From positions 1 through 64,000 of the forward strand of contig MEDY01000058.1 in assembly GCA_001724265.1 (NCBI GenBank): a stretch of 64,000 nucleotides of DNA, read 5' to 3'. This document shows positions 8,648-21,182 of the stretch, piece after piece. Below the pieces are notes generated by a model that searched no databases, had not been told where the DNA came from, and was given only the letters and a program-made list of their open reading frames with translations. A program made the position numbers and the translations under genes. The first letter of the stretch is position 1. Every line of letters begins with the position of its first letter. Source of the stretch: Rhizaria sp. SCN 62-66 (Eukaryota; Rhizaria, unplaced).

Positions 8648-11600
8648 TTACGCGTTGCCCATCCACTTGGCGAACGCATCAACACCCTTGCCAGCGTCAT
8701 CAATCAAGAAGGTGAAGTGGAAGAATCCGTGCGGTAAGTCGTCAAACAGCTTAAACACCACGGGCGTCTCGACGCGCGCAAGCCTGTGCGCCCACATGAC
8801 TGTGTCGTCGACGAAAGGGTCGAGCGAGCCGACCATGAGCGCCGTCGGCGGCAGGCGTCCTAGCACCGCGTCGGTCGCCAACGCGGGTGAGATCAGCGGG
8901 CAGCAGCGCCGCAGCGCCGCAGTGGCCGGAATCGCGGCGCGCGCGCGCAGGGCGGCCGCACTGGACGTGATCGTCGCCCAGAACAACGCGGAGACGGCAT
9001 CGGGCGACGGCTGCTGCTGCTGCGAGGGTCCGCCAGCGTTCGCCGTCTTGCTTCCGCTGCCCCCGCTTGACGAGGACGCTGTTGCCGCTCCACTTGTCGG
9101 AGCCGTGCCGGATGCACTCGCGGAAGCGTTCGACCCTTGCTGTGCTCTCTTGCCACTGCCACCGCCCGCCGCAGCGCCGCCGCTGCCGCCCGCCGCGTTG
9201 GCGAGCGCGAGTGCGGCAGTCGGCGGCTGCGGCGGCGTGGGGGCCGGCGGCGACTGGTAGGCCGCGCGGCACTGCAGGATGATGTTGAGCGGCACGATCG
9301 GGTCCCCCATGTAGAGCGAGCGCGACGGCGACGGCGTCTCGGTCATGTCCAACACCGGATACGCCAGCAGCAACCGGCACGGCAGCGGCGGCGGCACCGG
9401 CACCAGCGGCATCACCAGCGGCGCGATGGCACTGGTTGCGACAGCAGTGGCAGTGCCGCTGGCGCTGCCTGAGTCCAAACCGAGGTGGGATTTCGCGTTT
9501 GCGATGTTAATGTTATTAGGAAGTTGGGGCAGTGCGCCGGTGGCTGTGATTGTGGTGAGCTCTGACTCGGCGGCCCTGAGCTGCGACTGCAGCAGCTGCA
9601 GCCGCGCCATGCCGGTCTCCGTGTCGACGGCGCCGGTTGCGGTCTCAGTCTCGAGCTGGAGGAGCGAGTACAACTCACATTGCAGTCTAAAGCAAACAGT
9701 GAATGCAGAAAACAAAACGAATAAGGTGTGGGTTAAACAATGAAGCTGAACGGATCCAAATATGCAAAAAATGATATGCCAAAGTGATATGACTGATAGA
9801 TATAAGGCTCTTATAAGAAGCAATATATTGCTTTTCAAAACCTCGATTTTAACGTACCCAGCGACTTCCCTGCGCAAACGCGCCTTGGTGACCCGCACGG
9901 CGGCCGCCATCGCAAGCCGTTCGCGCTCCCAGGCCCAGACGAGCCCGGCCGACGCCGCCAGCGCCGCGCCCGCCGCGACGTCAGCCAGCGCCTGCACCAG
10001 GATCGTCAGCGCCGCGGCGAGGTTGCCGCCGGAGCACGCGCCCGTGACGGCGATGCGCGCGGGCACGAAGCCGAGTCCGCCCGCGGCGGCCCAGCGGTAC
10101 ACGGCAAGCGACTCGAGCAGCGCGTGCGGGTACGCGCGCTCGGGGGTGCGCGAATACTGCAGGTACAGGATCGGCGTTCGGGACAGCCGGCACTGGCGCG
10201 CGACGACCTAGGGGCGGCAAACGAACACAAGAAAAATAAATATCTGAGAAATAAATATCAATTGAAATATCAATAGAGAAAATTGGCATTGAAGCATCGA
10301 GTAATAAGAGCATAACCTAGTTTCGAAGTGGAATCTCGGCGTACCTGAAGGTCGCTGGACGTGAACCCAGCGCTGAAACCACCGTCGTGGAGGAATAGCG
10401 TGAGCGGCAGCTTCGAGAGCACGCAGTCGCCGCGGCGCAGGCTGTGCTGCTGCTGGTGCTGCTGCTGCGGCGACTGCTGCTGCGGGTTGTGGTGCGCCGA
10501 TCGACGCCTGCTGCGCTTGCTGGAGCTGGCGCTCGCGCCCGCGGGGGCACCGGCATTCGCTGCGCTGCTCGCGTTCACGCTGCTAGTGTTCCCACCCGCT
10601 CCGGTGACGCTGCGCCGGCGGCTGCTGCTTCGACGGCGCGCGCCGCTGTTCCCAGCGACAGCGCCCGCGCCCGCGCCGCTGTGTTGCGCGTTGACGCTCG
10701 ACGCGCGGCCTGTTCTCGGCGGATGCTGCTGGTGCTTGCCTGACGCAGAGCTCGTAGTGCCGCGGCCAGAGGCGGCAGCGGTGGCACCGCCGCGGCTGGA
10801 GCTGGCGCCCGCGCTAGACGTGTTGTTGTTCGCGTGGCCGGCGTTCGCGTTGTCATTGCTCGACGCGAATGCGGAGCTCGACGCAGCGAGGAAGGCAGCG
10901 GCTCCGGTAGAGTTGACAAGCTCCTCAAGTCCCCAGTCGCGGGCGCTGGAAACAACCGCGGCGAGCGCGGACACCGCCGCGTCGCGACTGCTCGCGCTCG
11001 CGCTCGCGCTCGCAGCTGCGCTAGCGCTAGGACCCGCGGTAGCGGCGGCGGCAGCTGCGACAGTGGCGGTGTTAGTTGCCGTGACCGCGGTCGCAAGCGC
11101 CTTCTTAAGCAATTTCGTCACACTTTGCGTGTGCGCCGCGCTGCTCATCGGCTCCATATGAAAGAGCCGGGGGTCGTAGCTGCGGTCGGCGCGCAGGTCC
11201 ACAGGCACCGGCGAAGCGAAAACGACGGAGATGGAGTTCGCTGGATATGGCGAGCCTTCCATGTCGATGTCCCAGCCGAGGCATGGGTCCGCGGCCGCGG
11301 CGGCAGCGGCAGCAGCGGCAGCGGCGGTGCCCGGACGGGTGAGAGAGACGCCAAAGATGCCCCTGCTCGGCGCCGTGCTCGCGGTCGCTGTGGACGAGGA
11401 GAACGCGGTGAAGCCTCCGTCGCCTCTGCTCGCGCTGGCGCCGACGCCGTCGTCCTTGCGCGGCGCGACGGCGTCGTGCTTGCCCGCCGTGGCCACCGCG
11501 GCCGCCGCGGTGGCCACATTAGTGAACGAGGGCTGCGAGAAGGGCGACTGGATGGTCGAGCGCCAGAAGTCGTGCGAGGAGTAGTTAACCGAGAGCTCGA

Positions 11601-14600
11601 CCGTGTCGCCGCCCTCGGCCGCGGACAGCGCGGCCGCGGCGGCAAGCGTGGCGGCGGGCGCGCCGGGCGGCGGACGCGGGCGCAGCGTGAAGCGGCGCAT
11701 GACGGGCAGGTAGGGCGCGAGGTTCGGCGCGAACCGCGGCATGACGCGCATGGCGACCCAGCGCGCAATGGGCGCGTCCAGGATGTGCCACGCCTCGCGC
11801 AGGATCGTCAGGTCGGGCGCGGCCAGCACCTCTGCGGCGGCCGCGGTCGCCGCCGAGGGCACGAGCGCGAAGTAGAGCGCGGCCCAGTAGGCCGCGGGCA
11901 GCGTGAGCACGGGCACCAGGTAGGTCGGCACGTGCGGCGCTACGGCCCCCGCGGCGTCGGCGTAGGCGCGCACGGTGGCGTAGAATATGTCCATGACGCG
12001 CTTCACGGTCAGCAGCTGCCAGCTCGAGTTGTACCAGAAGGCCTGCTCCAGGAACGGCGGCACGCGCTCCAGCAGCCACGTCGAGAGGTACGCCGTGCTC
12101 TCAGTCACCGAGGCCGGCACCGGCGGCTGGACCAGCGCCGCAGCCGCGGGCGGCAGCAGAACGGCGGCGCCGGCGCCGGGGGCCGCGCCGGAGCCCGGCG
12201 AGCCGGCAATGAAGCTCGCCATGGCGCCGGCGCCAGGGCCAGAGCCCGCGGGTGCGAGGAGGATCGGCGACGCCCGGGGGTCGCCGGGCACTGCGGCCGC
12301 CGCGGCGGTCTGCCGTTGCTGTTGCTGCTGCTGCTGTTGCTGCTGCAGCTGGAGCATTTGGAGTTGTTGCTGCTGCAGATGGTTCGCGTTGTGCTGTTGC
12401 AGCGCCAGTCCAACCGCCGCCGTTATTGCGTTTGCGACCGCGGTTGCAACGGCGATGTTGATGGCGTAGCTCGGCGCAGAGCTGCCGCTACCGCTCGCAG
12501 TTGCATTGGCACTGGAGACGACTGCGGTAGAAGCCACGGGTGCGATAAGGCTAGAGCTAGAGCTAGAGCTAGAGCTAGAGCTGGAGCTAGAGCTAGAGCT
12601 AGAGCTAGCGGTGGCACTCGCACCGGTATTGCTGCTGTCGCTCGCAGTGATGGCCAGTTCAGTGTCGGCGGGAGTCGCAGTCGCGCTCGCAGCTCTGCTC
12701 GTCGCACTGCTGCTGCTGTTGTTATTGTTCGCATTAGCGTAGGCGTTCGCAGCGACTGCGGTGGCGAGAGCGGCGGCCATGAGCGCCGCGGCGGTGACGT
12801 CTGCGGTGCCCGCAGCCGCCGCGACCGAGGGGGCAGTGCGCAGCGTAAGCGCGCGCAGCCGCTGCGGCACCGCGTGCGGCGGCAGCGGCGCCGAGGCGGG
12901 CAGCAGCGGCGGCGGCGCGGCGGCCAGCGCGGCCAGCGCCGCCGCGGCAGCCGTGGCCGCGGCAGCGAGCGCCTCAGTCTCCGCACCGTCCACGCTGCTC
13001 GATGCGCCGTTGGCGTTGGCGGTTGCGTTTGCGCTGAAGAGGCCAGCGAGCGACGCGTACGAGGGCGACACGGCGGGGGCGTGGCCCAACCCGGTCCTCG
13101 TGACGGGCGTGGCCGCGCCGCCGCTGACGGGGCTGGAGCTGGGACCCGGGGCCACCGGGGCTGCGGCAGCGTAAGGCGTCGGGACGGGCGGCCGGTCGGA
13201 GACGGAGAACGAGCGCTTGGACTCGGCCGCTGCAGCTGCTGCTGCGGTCGACGCGTAGACGATCGGCGTGGCGGGAATCTTGGCGCCCGTCGTGGATGGC
13301 GTGTACGCGCCGCCGAAGCCGCCCTTGGCCACGGGCTCCAGGATCGGGGACGAGACCGAGCGCGACGCGGCCGAGTGCGCCAGACTGACGCCGGCGTCGG
13401 TGTACGCGCCGCCCAGGGACCCCGTGTAGGCGCCGGTCGCGACGCTCGCGTTGGCGGCGGACACGGCGGCCGCGAGCGCGGCCAGCGCGCTGCTGAACGC
13501 TGCTCCGGCGTTCGTCGCCGCGTTTGCATTGGCGTATGCGTAGCTGGGCGCGGTGACGCGCGTGATGTGGCTCGCGCCCGCCTCGGTGCCCGCGGCGGCG
13601 GCGACGGGGTCCGAGAGCATCAGCACGGCCGAGTGGTAGCTGTTGACGTTCATGTTGCTGTTGCTAATGATGCTGCTGCTCCCCGCTGGCGATTTCCCGC
13701 TGCCACCGCTGCTGCCGCCTGTGCTCGCGCTGCCGCTGACGCCACCAGCAGCGGCGACGGCAGCGTTGGCCGCCGCGGCCGCCGCGCGCCCCGCGCTGCC
13801 GCCAATAGCGGCTGCAGCGGCCGCGGCTGCGGCGACGACCGCTCGCTGCGGGCGCAGCGGCGGCAGCAGCAACCCGGGCAGCCAGGCCGAGAGCGAAGCG
13901 GCGGCGGCCGAGGCGGTGCAGTAGGCCGGCGTGGCCGTGAGTACGAGCGACAGACCTGCCGAGACCGCGGCCAGCCGCTCGCCGTCGGAAACGGACGCGA
14001 GAGTGAAGCCGTTGTTCACAGGATTGCTCGCGCTGTTGAGGTTGTTGTTGCTGCTGGAGTTGGTCCTCGTGTTGCTGCCCAGCGGCGCGAGCGACGCCGT
14101 TGTCGCAGATCCAGAGCCCTGGACAGTCGTTGGCGCGAGAGAGCTGGACGTCGCATAACTGCTTCCGGCCGCCACATTGCTGCTATTCGATGCCAGCCGC
14201 GGCATCAACGCCACGCCGCCGCTCACCACGGCCAGCTGCTGCCCGATACCCGCGCTCGCGCCCGCGGCGGAGTGCGCGTGCGTCGCCGCAAGCTGCTGCA
14301 GGGCGCCCTGCATGGCCGCGGCGGCGGCGCCCGCGGGCGTGCGGATGACGTGCGGCGCGCGCAGCGCCTCCTCAGCGGCCGCGGCGTCGGCGTCGGTGAT
14401 GGACACGGCAACGTGCCACAGGTCGAGCAGCACGCGGAGCCGCGCGTGCAGCACGGCCAGCCGGCGCACGGCCGCCGCGGTCGCGCGCTGGTACTGCAGG
14501 TAGATGAGCACCGGGATCACCAGCAAACGGCACGTGAAGGACATCAGCGGCGGGCCGACGCGCGCCACGACTGACCACAGCGTCGACAGACGCAGCCAGC

Positions 14601-15848
14601 CGCGGACCGCGCGATGGGGCGCGGTGGAAGCGGCGCCGGCGCCGGCGGCAGAGCCAGCAGCTGCGTTGGCGTTTGCGCCATTGGCGCTCTTGCTTTTGCT
14701 ACGGAAGACACCGGTGATCGAGGAAAACAGTGATTGCTTTGATGCAGTGTTAGCGGCCTTCGCAGTTGCATTAACGGCGCTGACGTTTGCGACAAAATGC
14801 GCGCCACTGTCGTGCAGTCCCATGTGGACACTGCTGCTGCCGCCTGCGTCCGCGGCGCTGGCGCTGGCGTTTGCGGTGGGCATGAACGCGGCGTGCAGAG
14901 TCGAGAAGTGCGAGTGCCCAGGCAGCGCCGAGCCCAGTCCGTTGCCGACTCCGCTGCCGGCGATCGACGCAGCCGCATTCGCAGCCGCGGCAGCAGCTGC
15001 GGCCGCGCTAGAGCCGTTTCCGCCCGAGCTGCCGTGCGCGCCGCCACTGCCGCTGTTGTGGCTGCTGCCGTGGCCGCTGCTGCTGGTGTGATGATGGTGG
15101 CTGTGGCCGAGCGAGAACGGCGCCCCCGCCACGCTGGCCGCGCCGGCAACTGCCGCTGCCGCCGCCGCCGCCGCGGCCGCCGCGGGCCCCTTGTTGGCCG
15201 CCGTGGACGCGACGGCCTCCGCGGCGGCGGCGACGGAGCGGACCTTGCCCCAGCCCCAGGCGAGCGCGCGGAAAGCGGCGCGAACGGCGGCGGGGTACAT
15301 GAGGGGTGTGAGCAGCAGCCAGTGCGAGCGCGAGGTGATGTATGTGCGGAAGCCGGGCATCTCGCCCCGCACGCGGTCCAAGTGCTCAACGATGGCGTCG
15401 ATGGTGCGCGAGAGGTGCGTCAGCAGCGCTAGCATGCCGCCGCTTGTGTTGCGGAAGCGCAGCACGGCCCTCGCGTGGTCGCGCGACGACGCCACCGCGA
15501 AGCCGCCCGGGCCGCCGAACTGCACCGTCGACCCCACGGCGGCCGCGGCGGAGGCGGCCGAGGCCGCGGCGGCGGCCACGGCGGCCGGGGGCAGTGAGAG
15601 GACGTTATAGGGAGCGTTCACGTTAGCTGCGGCGCTGTTGTTGTTGTTAGTGTTATTGTTATTGTTATTGTTATTGTTATTGTTCGCGATGGTGGTGTTG
15701 CTGGGGGTGTACGTGTTGGACAGAGGCGCCGTGGCGTAGGCGTAAGTGCCCTGCTGCTGGTTCCCCGAGTAAGGGCCGCCGACTGAGGTCGCGCGCGATA
15801 CGCCTGGCATCGACTGCTGCTGCTGCTGCTGCTGCTGTTGCTGCTGCT

Positions 15849-15910
<62 letters not shown>

Positions 15911-16445
15911 TGTTGCTGCTGCTGCGCAGCGTGGGAGACGGTGGCAGGGATCGGCGGCGGCGTCGAGTAGAACGACAGGCCGGCGCCCGTGGTGCTTTGC
16001 AATCCGCCGGCGCTCAGCAGGCCGCCGGTGGTGACGTTGCTCATCCCCGTCGTCAGGCGGTGCATACCGCCGGACACGAGGAAGTCAGGCGACCCCGCGC
16101 CCGCGCCCGCGCTCGCGCTGGGGTTAATCGTGCTCGTGGCAGTGTCGAACGACTGCGAGCTCGACATCAGCGTCACTCCCGTTGCCGCGGCGACCGGCAT
16201 CGGCACAGACGCTGGCACTGGGGTGCCCGGAGTCGCGAACGGAGGCCTGCCAGCGTTGGCGACTGCGGCGCCCGCGGTAAAATCTGCAGCGCCACTGCTG
16301 CTGCCAAGATTGTGTGCGCCGAGCGCGGCGGCGGGCGTCGTCAGCGGCGCCACGGGCGCGAAGGTCGGCGTCGCAGCACCGGTCGCGAGCGTCAGCGGCG
16401 GCGGCCGCGGCCTCGAGCCCAGCACGCCACCCGCGCCACTGCCAC

Positions 16446-16522
<77 letters not shown>

Positions 16523-19500
16523 TGTTGTGCCGCGCTGGCAGCGGCCCCCATGGCGTGGAGCGGCGTGCCGGCGACGTTGCCGAGAACCGTGGGTCCCAGC
16601 CGCGGGCTCGGCGCCGCGGACCCCGTGAGCAGCATCAGGGCGCCCAACCCGCCAGCCGCCGCCGCCGCCGCCGCCGCCGCGGCCACCGGGCCGCCAGGAG
16701 CCGCGCCGGGCTGCGCCGCCGCAGCGGTAACGGCGGCGGCGGCCGCGGCGGCGGCGGCCACGGCTGAGGCGGAGGCGGAGGCCGAGGACACGGTTGGTGG
16801 CAGCGAGGGCGTCGGCGATGGTGACGCGGCGATGCCCAGCCCGAGGCCGTGGCCGTGGCCGTGCGCGTGACTGTGGGCGGCGGCAGTAATCGACGCGGCA
16901 GTCGTGGTCGGCGGAATCGGCATCGGGTGCGCCGTGGGCGTCAGGGCGGGCGACAGGAAGCTAAGTCGCGCATCCAAGTTAGGCCGCGCCGTCTGAGACG
17001 GGTCCGTGATGTTTTGCGCGTTCGCAGGGAGGTAGTTTCCACCGGAACCGGTCGAGGACGACGCAGACACAGTCACAAACAGCGCCGTGCCGCCCGTGCC
17101 GGTACCTGCCGCGGTCGCAGCGCCACTCAAACCAGCGCCGGCGTTCGTCTCGCCCGCAAGAGCGGACTGCTGCGGCGGCTGCGGAGGCAGCGACACCGAG
17201 GCTTGGGCGTCGGCGGCGGCGAGCGCGCCGCTCTGTCCGCCGGCGGCGCTGCCGCTAGCGCCGCTGTTCTGCGCCGGGGCCGCGTGGCTGTGCGGCGCGA
17301 GCGACGGCGGGTGCACCGACTGGGCCCGGACGTGCTTCACGGACGGCGGCCGCGGGTACCTGCCCTGCGAGCTGACGTAAGCGCCGGCCTGACTGTAGGG
17401 CACGCCGAAGCTCGCGTTCGGGCTGCCTGATGGCATCGCGCTGTTGCCTGCGGCACTGCCATTCGCGTTTGGTGCAGCGACGTAGTAGCTTGCGTTGGGA
17501 GAGGCGGAAGCACTGTTAGTGTTACTCGCCAGATACCGCTGCTGCTGTTGCAACCAGAGCTGCTGTTGTTGATGTTGCTGCTGAGCCTGCGCCTGCGCCT
17601 GTGCGGCTGCCGCTGCCGCCGCCGTGGCCGCAGCCACTGCCGCTGTGGCGGCGGCCTCGTCGCTGTGGATGCGCTGCGCGTACTGCAGCAGCGCGCGCTC
17701 GACGACGGCAACAGTGAGGGTCATTTTGCGCAGCTCGCGCACCACGGGGCCCGAGCGGATGAGGGTCTTGGTGCCCACGGCGTCGCAGATGAGCCGGTCC
17801 GCGGCCGCAGAGGCCGTCAGCAGCGCGTTCAGGCACCGCACGCGCCAGCGCGACTGCGAGAACACGTAGTCCGGGCCGGAGAAACGGTCGCCAACGAGCC
17901 GGCGCGGGCGCTGTGCCGCCGCCGAGTCCGTCGCAGACGCCGCCGCGTTGTCGGCGGCGGCGGCGTTGGCGATGGAAGAGCGCGAGCGCGAGCGGGAGCG
18001 GGAGCGCGAACCGCGGCCGCGCCGCTGCTGCTGGTGTGGCTGCTGCTGCTGGCGACTGACGGCGTTGTTGTTACTCGAGTGATTGACGCTGCCGCGGCGA
18101 CGGCGGCGGCCACGGGCGGTGCCGTTGTTATTATTGTTGCCGTAAGCGCCTTCGCCGTCATCGTCGTCGTCATCATCATCGTCGTCGTCGTCGCTGGCGT
18201 CGCCGTCGCTGCGGCAGAACCCGCGGCCCTTGTCTTCCCGGCGCCGGCGCCGGCTGCGGCGGCCGCTCCCGTCGACGTCGACGTCGTCGTCGTCATCGTC
18301 GTCGTCGTGCGCGCTCTCGCTCCCGCGGGGCGCGGCGGCCTTGGCGCCGGCGCCGGCCTGCTCGGGGCCGGGCAGCAGAGTGGCCACGCCCGCGGAGTTG
18401 ATGTAGAACATGTTGGCGCCGTTGCCCGCGCCGGGGTGGCTGCTGAAGCTCGACATGTTGGCGTTGTTTTGATTGTAGTCTCGGAAGCTACCGCTGCCCT
18501 CCATGTCCCCTTCCAAGACAGCGCCGACACCGCCAGTCTCAGCGGCAGAGCCCGCGAACTGGCCGTGGGCAGCGTTCGGGTAGCCCTGGGCGTACGGAAA
18601 CGATTGTCCGCTGTTGTTACCGTAGTAGTTCGCGCTGTTGTTCGACGCATACATACTGCTATTGGTGTTGTTGTTGCTGCTCGCGTCACGGCCACCGCGG
18701 CGGTGCGCGCCTGAGCCGGAGCCGGAGCCGTAGCTGGCGTTGGCGTTATTGCTGGCATAAGTCGCAGCGGCAACAGTGGGTGGGACCATCGCGGCCTCCG
18801 AGCCCAGACTGAGGCTGAAGGGCAGCGGCAGCGGCAGCGGCAGCGGGCGCGGCGCCGCCTGCTTGGGCATCGGCGGCACCGTCCCCAGCCCCCCGCCCAC
18901 GTGTCCCCCCATGTGCGCCGTCGCGGGCACGGTCACGGGGACTGTGCTGGCGATCGCGAGCGGGACCGTCGTGCTGGCGCTGGCGCTGTGCAGCGCGCCG
19001 TGCATGGCCGGGAACGGTGAGTGCGATTGGGACTGGGATTGGGATTGCGACTGGGACTGCGCCTGAGAGTGGGCGTGCGCCTGCGGGTAATAACCGGAGT
19101 TACCATACAGCTGCTGTTGTTGTTGTTGTTGTTGTTGCTGTTGCTGCTGGAATAAATAATGTTGCTGTTGATGCTGTAGCGCATGCGGCAGTGGCTGCGA
19201 CAGCGGCAGCGGCAGCGGCAGCGGCAGCGGATGCAGCGGCGGCGACGGCGACGGCGTCGGGTACGCGAACGATGGCTGCTGTTGTTGCTGTAGTTGCATC
19301 ATGTGCTGGTGCGCCTGCATCAGCTGCTGTTGCTGTTGCTGCGGCGTCATCACGCCGGTGCTGCCCATCGCGCTCCCGCCGAGGTTGCTTTGCGGGAACA
19401 TGTAGTGCGGCTGCTGCACCGCGCCGAGGTACGACCCGCCAGCGCCGGCCGCGGCCGCAACAGGCATGCTGGCGCTGGAGCCGTTGCCGCCGCCGCCGCT

Positions 19501-20523
19501 GGTGTAGCTCTTGCTGCTGCTCGTGGGGCTAGGAACCGGCAGCGCGCCCGCGTTGGCCGCCGAGGGCGGGCCGTACATCGCCGCGGGGTTGTAAGGGCCC
19601 TGCGCGTAAGTGGGGCTTCCCAGCGGCGGCGATCCCGCAGTCAGACCGGGGCCGGCAGTCGCGGCGGCAACGGCGGCGGCGGCAGCAGCGGCGGCGACGG
19701 GCGTGTTGGCGTTTGCACTAGCGACGCCCGTGTGCGGCGCCGGCGGGGGCAGCATGAGTGGGACGAGGGACGGCGGCAGCGGCAGCGGCAGCGGCAGCAG
19801 AGAGGACGACGACAGAGTTGACTGCGGCTGCGGTTGCTGCGGTTGCTGATTGTAGTACTGCTGCTCAATGCCCTGATGGTGTTGATGAGACATAGACTGG
19901 GACGAAGCCTGGGTCTGGGGCAGAGCCGGCGTCTGCGCCTGGGACTGCGATACAGATTGGGGCGGGGAAGGAGCCGGACCACGGCCAAGCCCAATGCCAA
20001 GGCCACCGCCGGTGACGGCGGCGGCGGCGGCGGCGTCAACGGCGCTGGCGCCGGGGAACGGCATCGCTGACAGCAGATAAGGCCTGGCTGGCGCGAGCGC
20101 GAGGTCGCCATCATCGCTCTCGGGCTCCAGTTCCGCGAGATTCTCCTCCTCGTCGTCATCGTCGTAGTCCTCGTCGTCCTCGTCGCCGTGCTGGCTGTCG
20201 CCAGCGTCGTCACTGCCGTCGTCGTCGTCGTCCGACGAGCTGCCGCCGCGCGCCGCAGCCGCCGCCGCCGCAGCCGCGCGCGACCGGGAGCGCGACCGCG
20301 AGTGCTGTCGGCCGCGCGTCGCGCCCGCGCCGCCGTAGGGCACCGTGGCCACCGCGGCGGCCGTAGGGCGCGTGCCGCCGCGGGTCTGTGAGCGGGAGCG
20401 AGAGCGCGAGCGGCCCGCACCAGCGCCGGGGCGGCGGCGACTGACGTGGGGAGCTTGGGTGCCGTAGTACGGGAGGGATCCGCCGCCAGTGCCGGGACCG
20501 TGGCGGCTGCCCAGAAAGGACAT
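8648..20523 (-). CDS. HSL: Giant hormone-sensitive-lipase-family alpha/beta hydrolase
   Basis: Exons 20523-10345, 10207-9858 and 9686-8648 (donors GTACGC and GTACGT) give about 3855 residues, against roughly 800 for animal HSL. The catalytic domain lies at the C-terminus and crosses both introns. The oxyanion segment is LFLHDGGF (~3376-3383), followed by PILYLQYSRTPERAYPHAL and the elbow VTGACSGGNL (~3448-3457). Next come the HSL-specific SPSRSLYMGDPIVPLNIIL, then SLDPFVDDTVMWAHRL (Asp) and DDLPHGFFHF (His). Relative to the family's GDSAGGNL, the nucleophile position reads Cys, and HGGGF reads HDGGF, so catalysis may be altered. Exon 1 alternates short folded, helical and Trp-rich segments, probably the HSL N-terminal domain in pieces, with Gln, Ala, Ser, Asn and Asp runs. 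The Ser/Asn/Gly-rich linker between elbow and Asp matches the position of the regulatory module in animal HSL. Start ATG at 20523; stop TAA. Confidence 0.82.
12550..12610. repeat. GAGCTA hexanucleotide tandem repeat (poly-Ser)
   Basis: About ten copies of a six-base unit with one variant (CTGGAG). It is read on the minus strand as alternating Ser codons inside the HSL gene. The hexamer, unlike the CTG runs elsewhere, shows that Ser runs here arise from more than one repeat unit. Confidence 0.9.
15813..15925. repeat. CTG/CAG tract (poly-Gln) in the HSL gene
   Basis: About 37 Gln codons, mostly CAG with scattered CAA, on the minus strand. The central pure CAG run would be expected to vary in length between individuals. 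Confidence 0.9.
16447..16528. repeat. Second CTG/CAG tract (poly-Gln) in the HSL gene
   Basis: About 27 Gln codons, nearly pure CAG, within the low-complexity N-terminal part of the lipase. Confidence 0.9.
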
Positions 20524-21182
20524 CACGCGGGGGCAGGGGGCAGGGGCGGGGGCTCGGGTCAGGAAAAGTCTTGGGTCCGGGAAAGGGCGTTGGGGGGCAG
20601 GAGGCGAGGGGCAAGGTGGGTCTGTCGACTCGACTACAGAAAATCACGGGCACAGAGTCAGGAGCAAGTTGTGATGAGGTTTTTCATATATAACTAAGCA
20701 CTGAGCAACTATAATAGACGCATGTCTTCATTGTAAACTTTTTGACGACAAGTTGCAAGTGCTGGAACATAACAAAAATCTTGGCCATCTCAGTCGAGGA
20801 GGGCGATGGGAGAGACGACTGTGCGCAGCCCTCTCAGCAATCTTCATTATATTACGAATCACATGCTGTAGATCCGAGGAAATGTTATGCAGGTGTTATG
20901 TATAGACATGACATGTTAATTTTTACTTGGCCTCTCAATATTATGCTTAGATCTCACCGAATACCTTCGATCCACACCTTACTTTAGACCCGACTTGGAC
21001 TCGCTCTTTGCGTTTAATCTCCCCTCACACGTATCAGTGTCCAGCGCCCCGTAAACGCGTGCTTCTACGCACGAAGCTCCGTGCAAAACAGAGAAATTTG
21101 TATTGTTTCTCTTGGTGTGCTGTGCGATTTGAATTACTTGTGCTCTCTGCGCTGCAAAGCCTGAACTCGTCTGCTCCACCAA
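20524..21182. other. Divergent promoter region between HSL and TAF1 genes
   Basis: This 659-base spacer lies between genes transcribed away from each other. The side next to HSL is GC-rich (G/C runs) and the rest AT-rich. It should hold both promoters. I see no clear TATA element or other defined motif, and the short open frames here show no coding character. Confidence 0.5.

Noticed and set aside
10834-14574. 1246-codon plus-strand open frame opposite the HSL exon
   Set aside because: Its translation is Arg/Gly/Ala-rich shadow sequence with no complex segments. The minus strand carries the HSL gene. GC-rich codons leave antisense frames free of stops.
15813-16528. Regularly repeated blocks as a possible CRISPR array
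   Set aside because: They are CAG runs inside a eukaryotic coding frame, without spacer/repeat organisation.
5867-20523. Treating the Ask1-like, HSL and other tandem minus-strand genes as an operon
   Set aside because: Each gene has its own spacer and spliced structure, and no trans-splicing or shared-function signal is visible.
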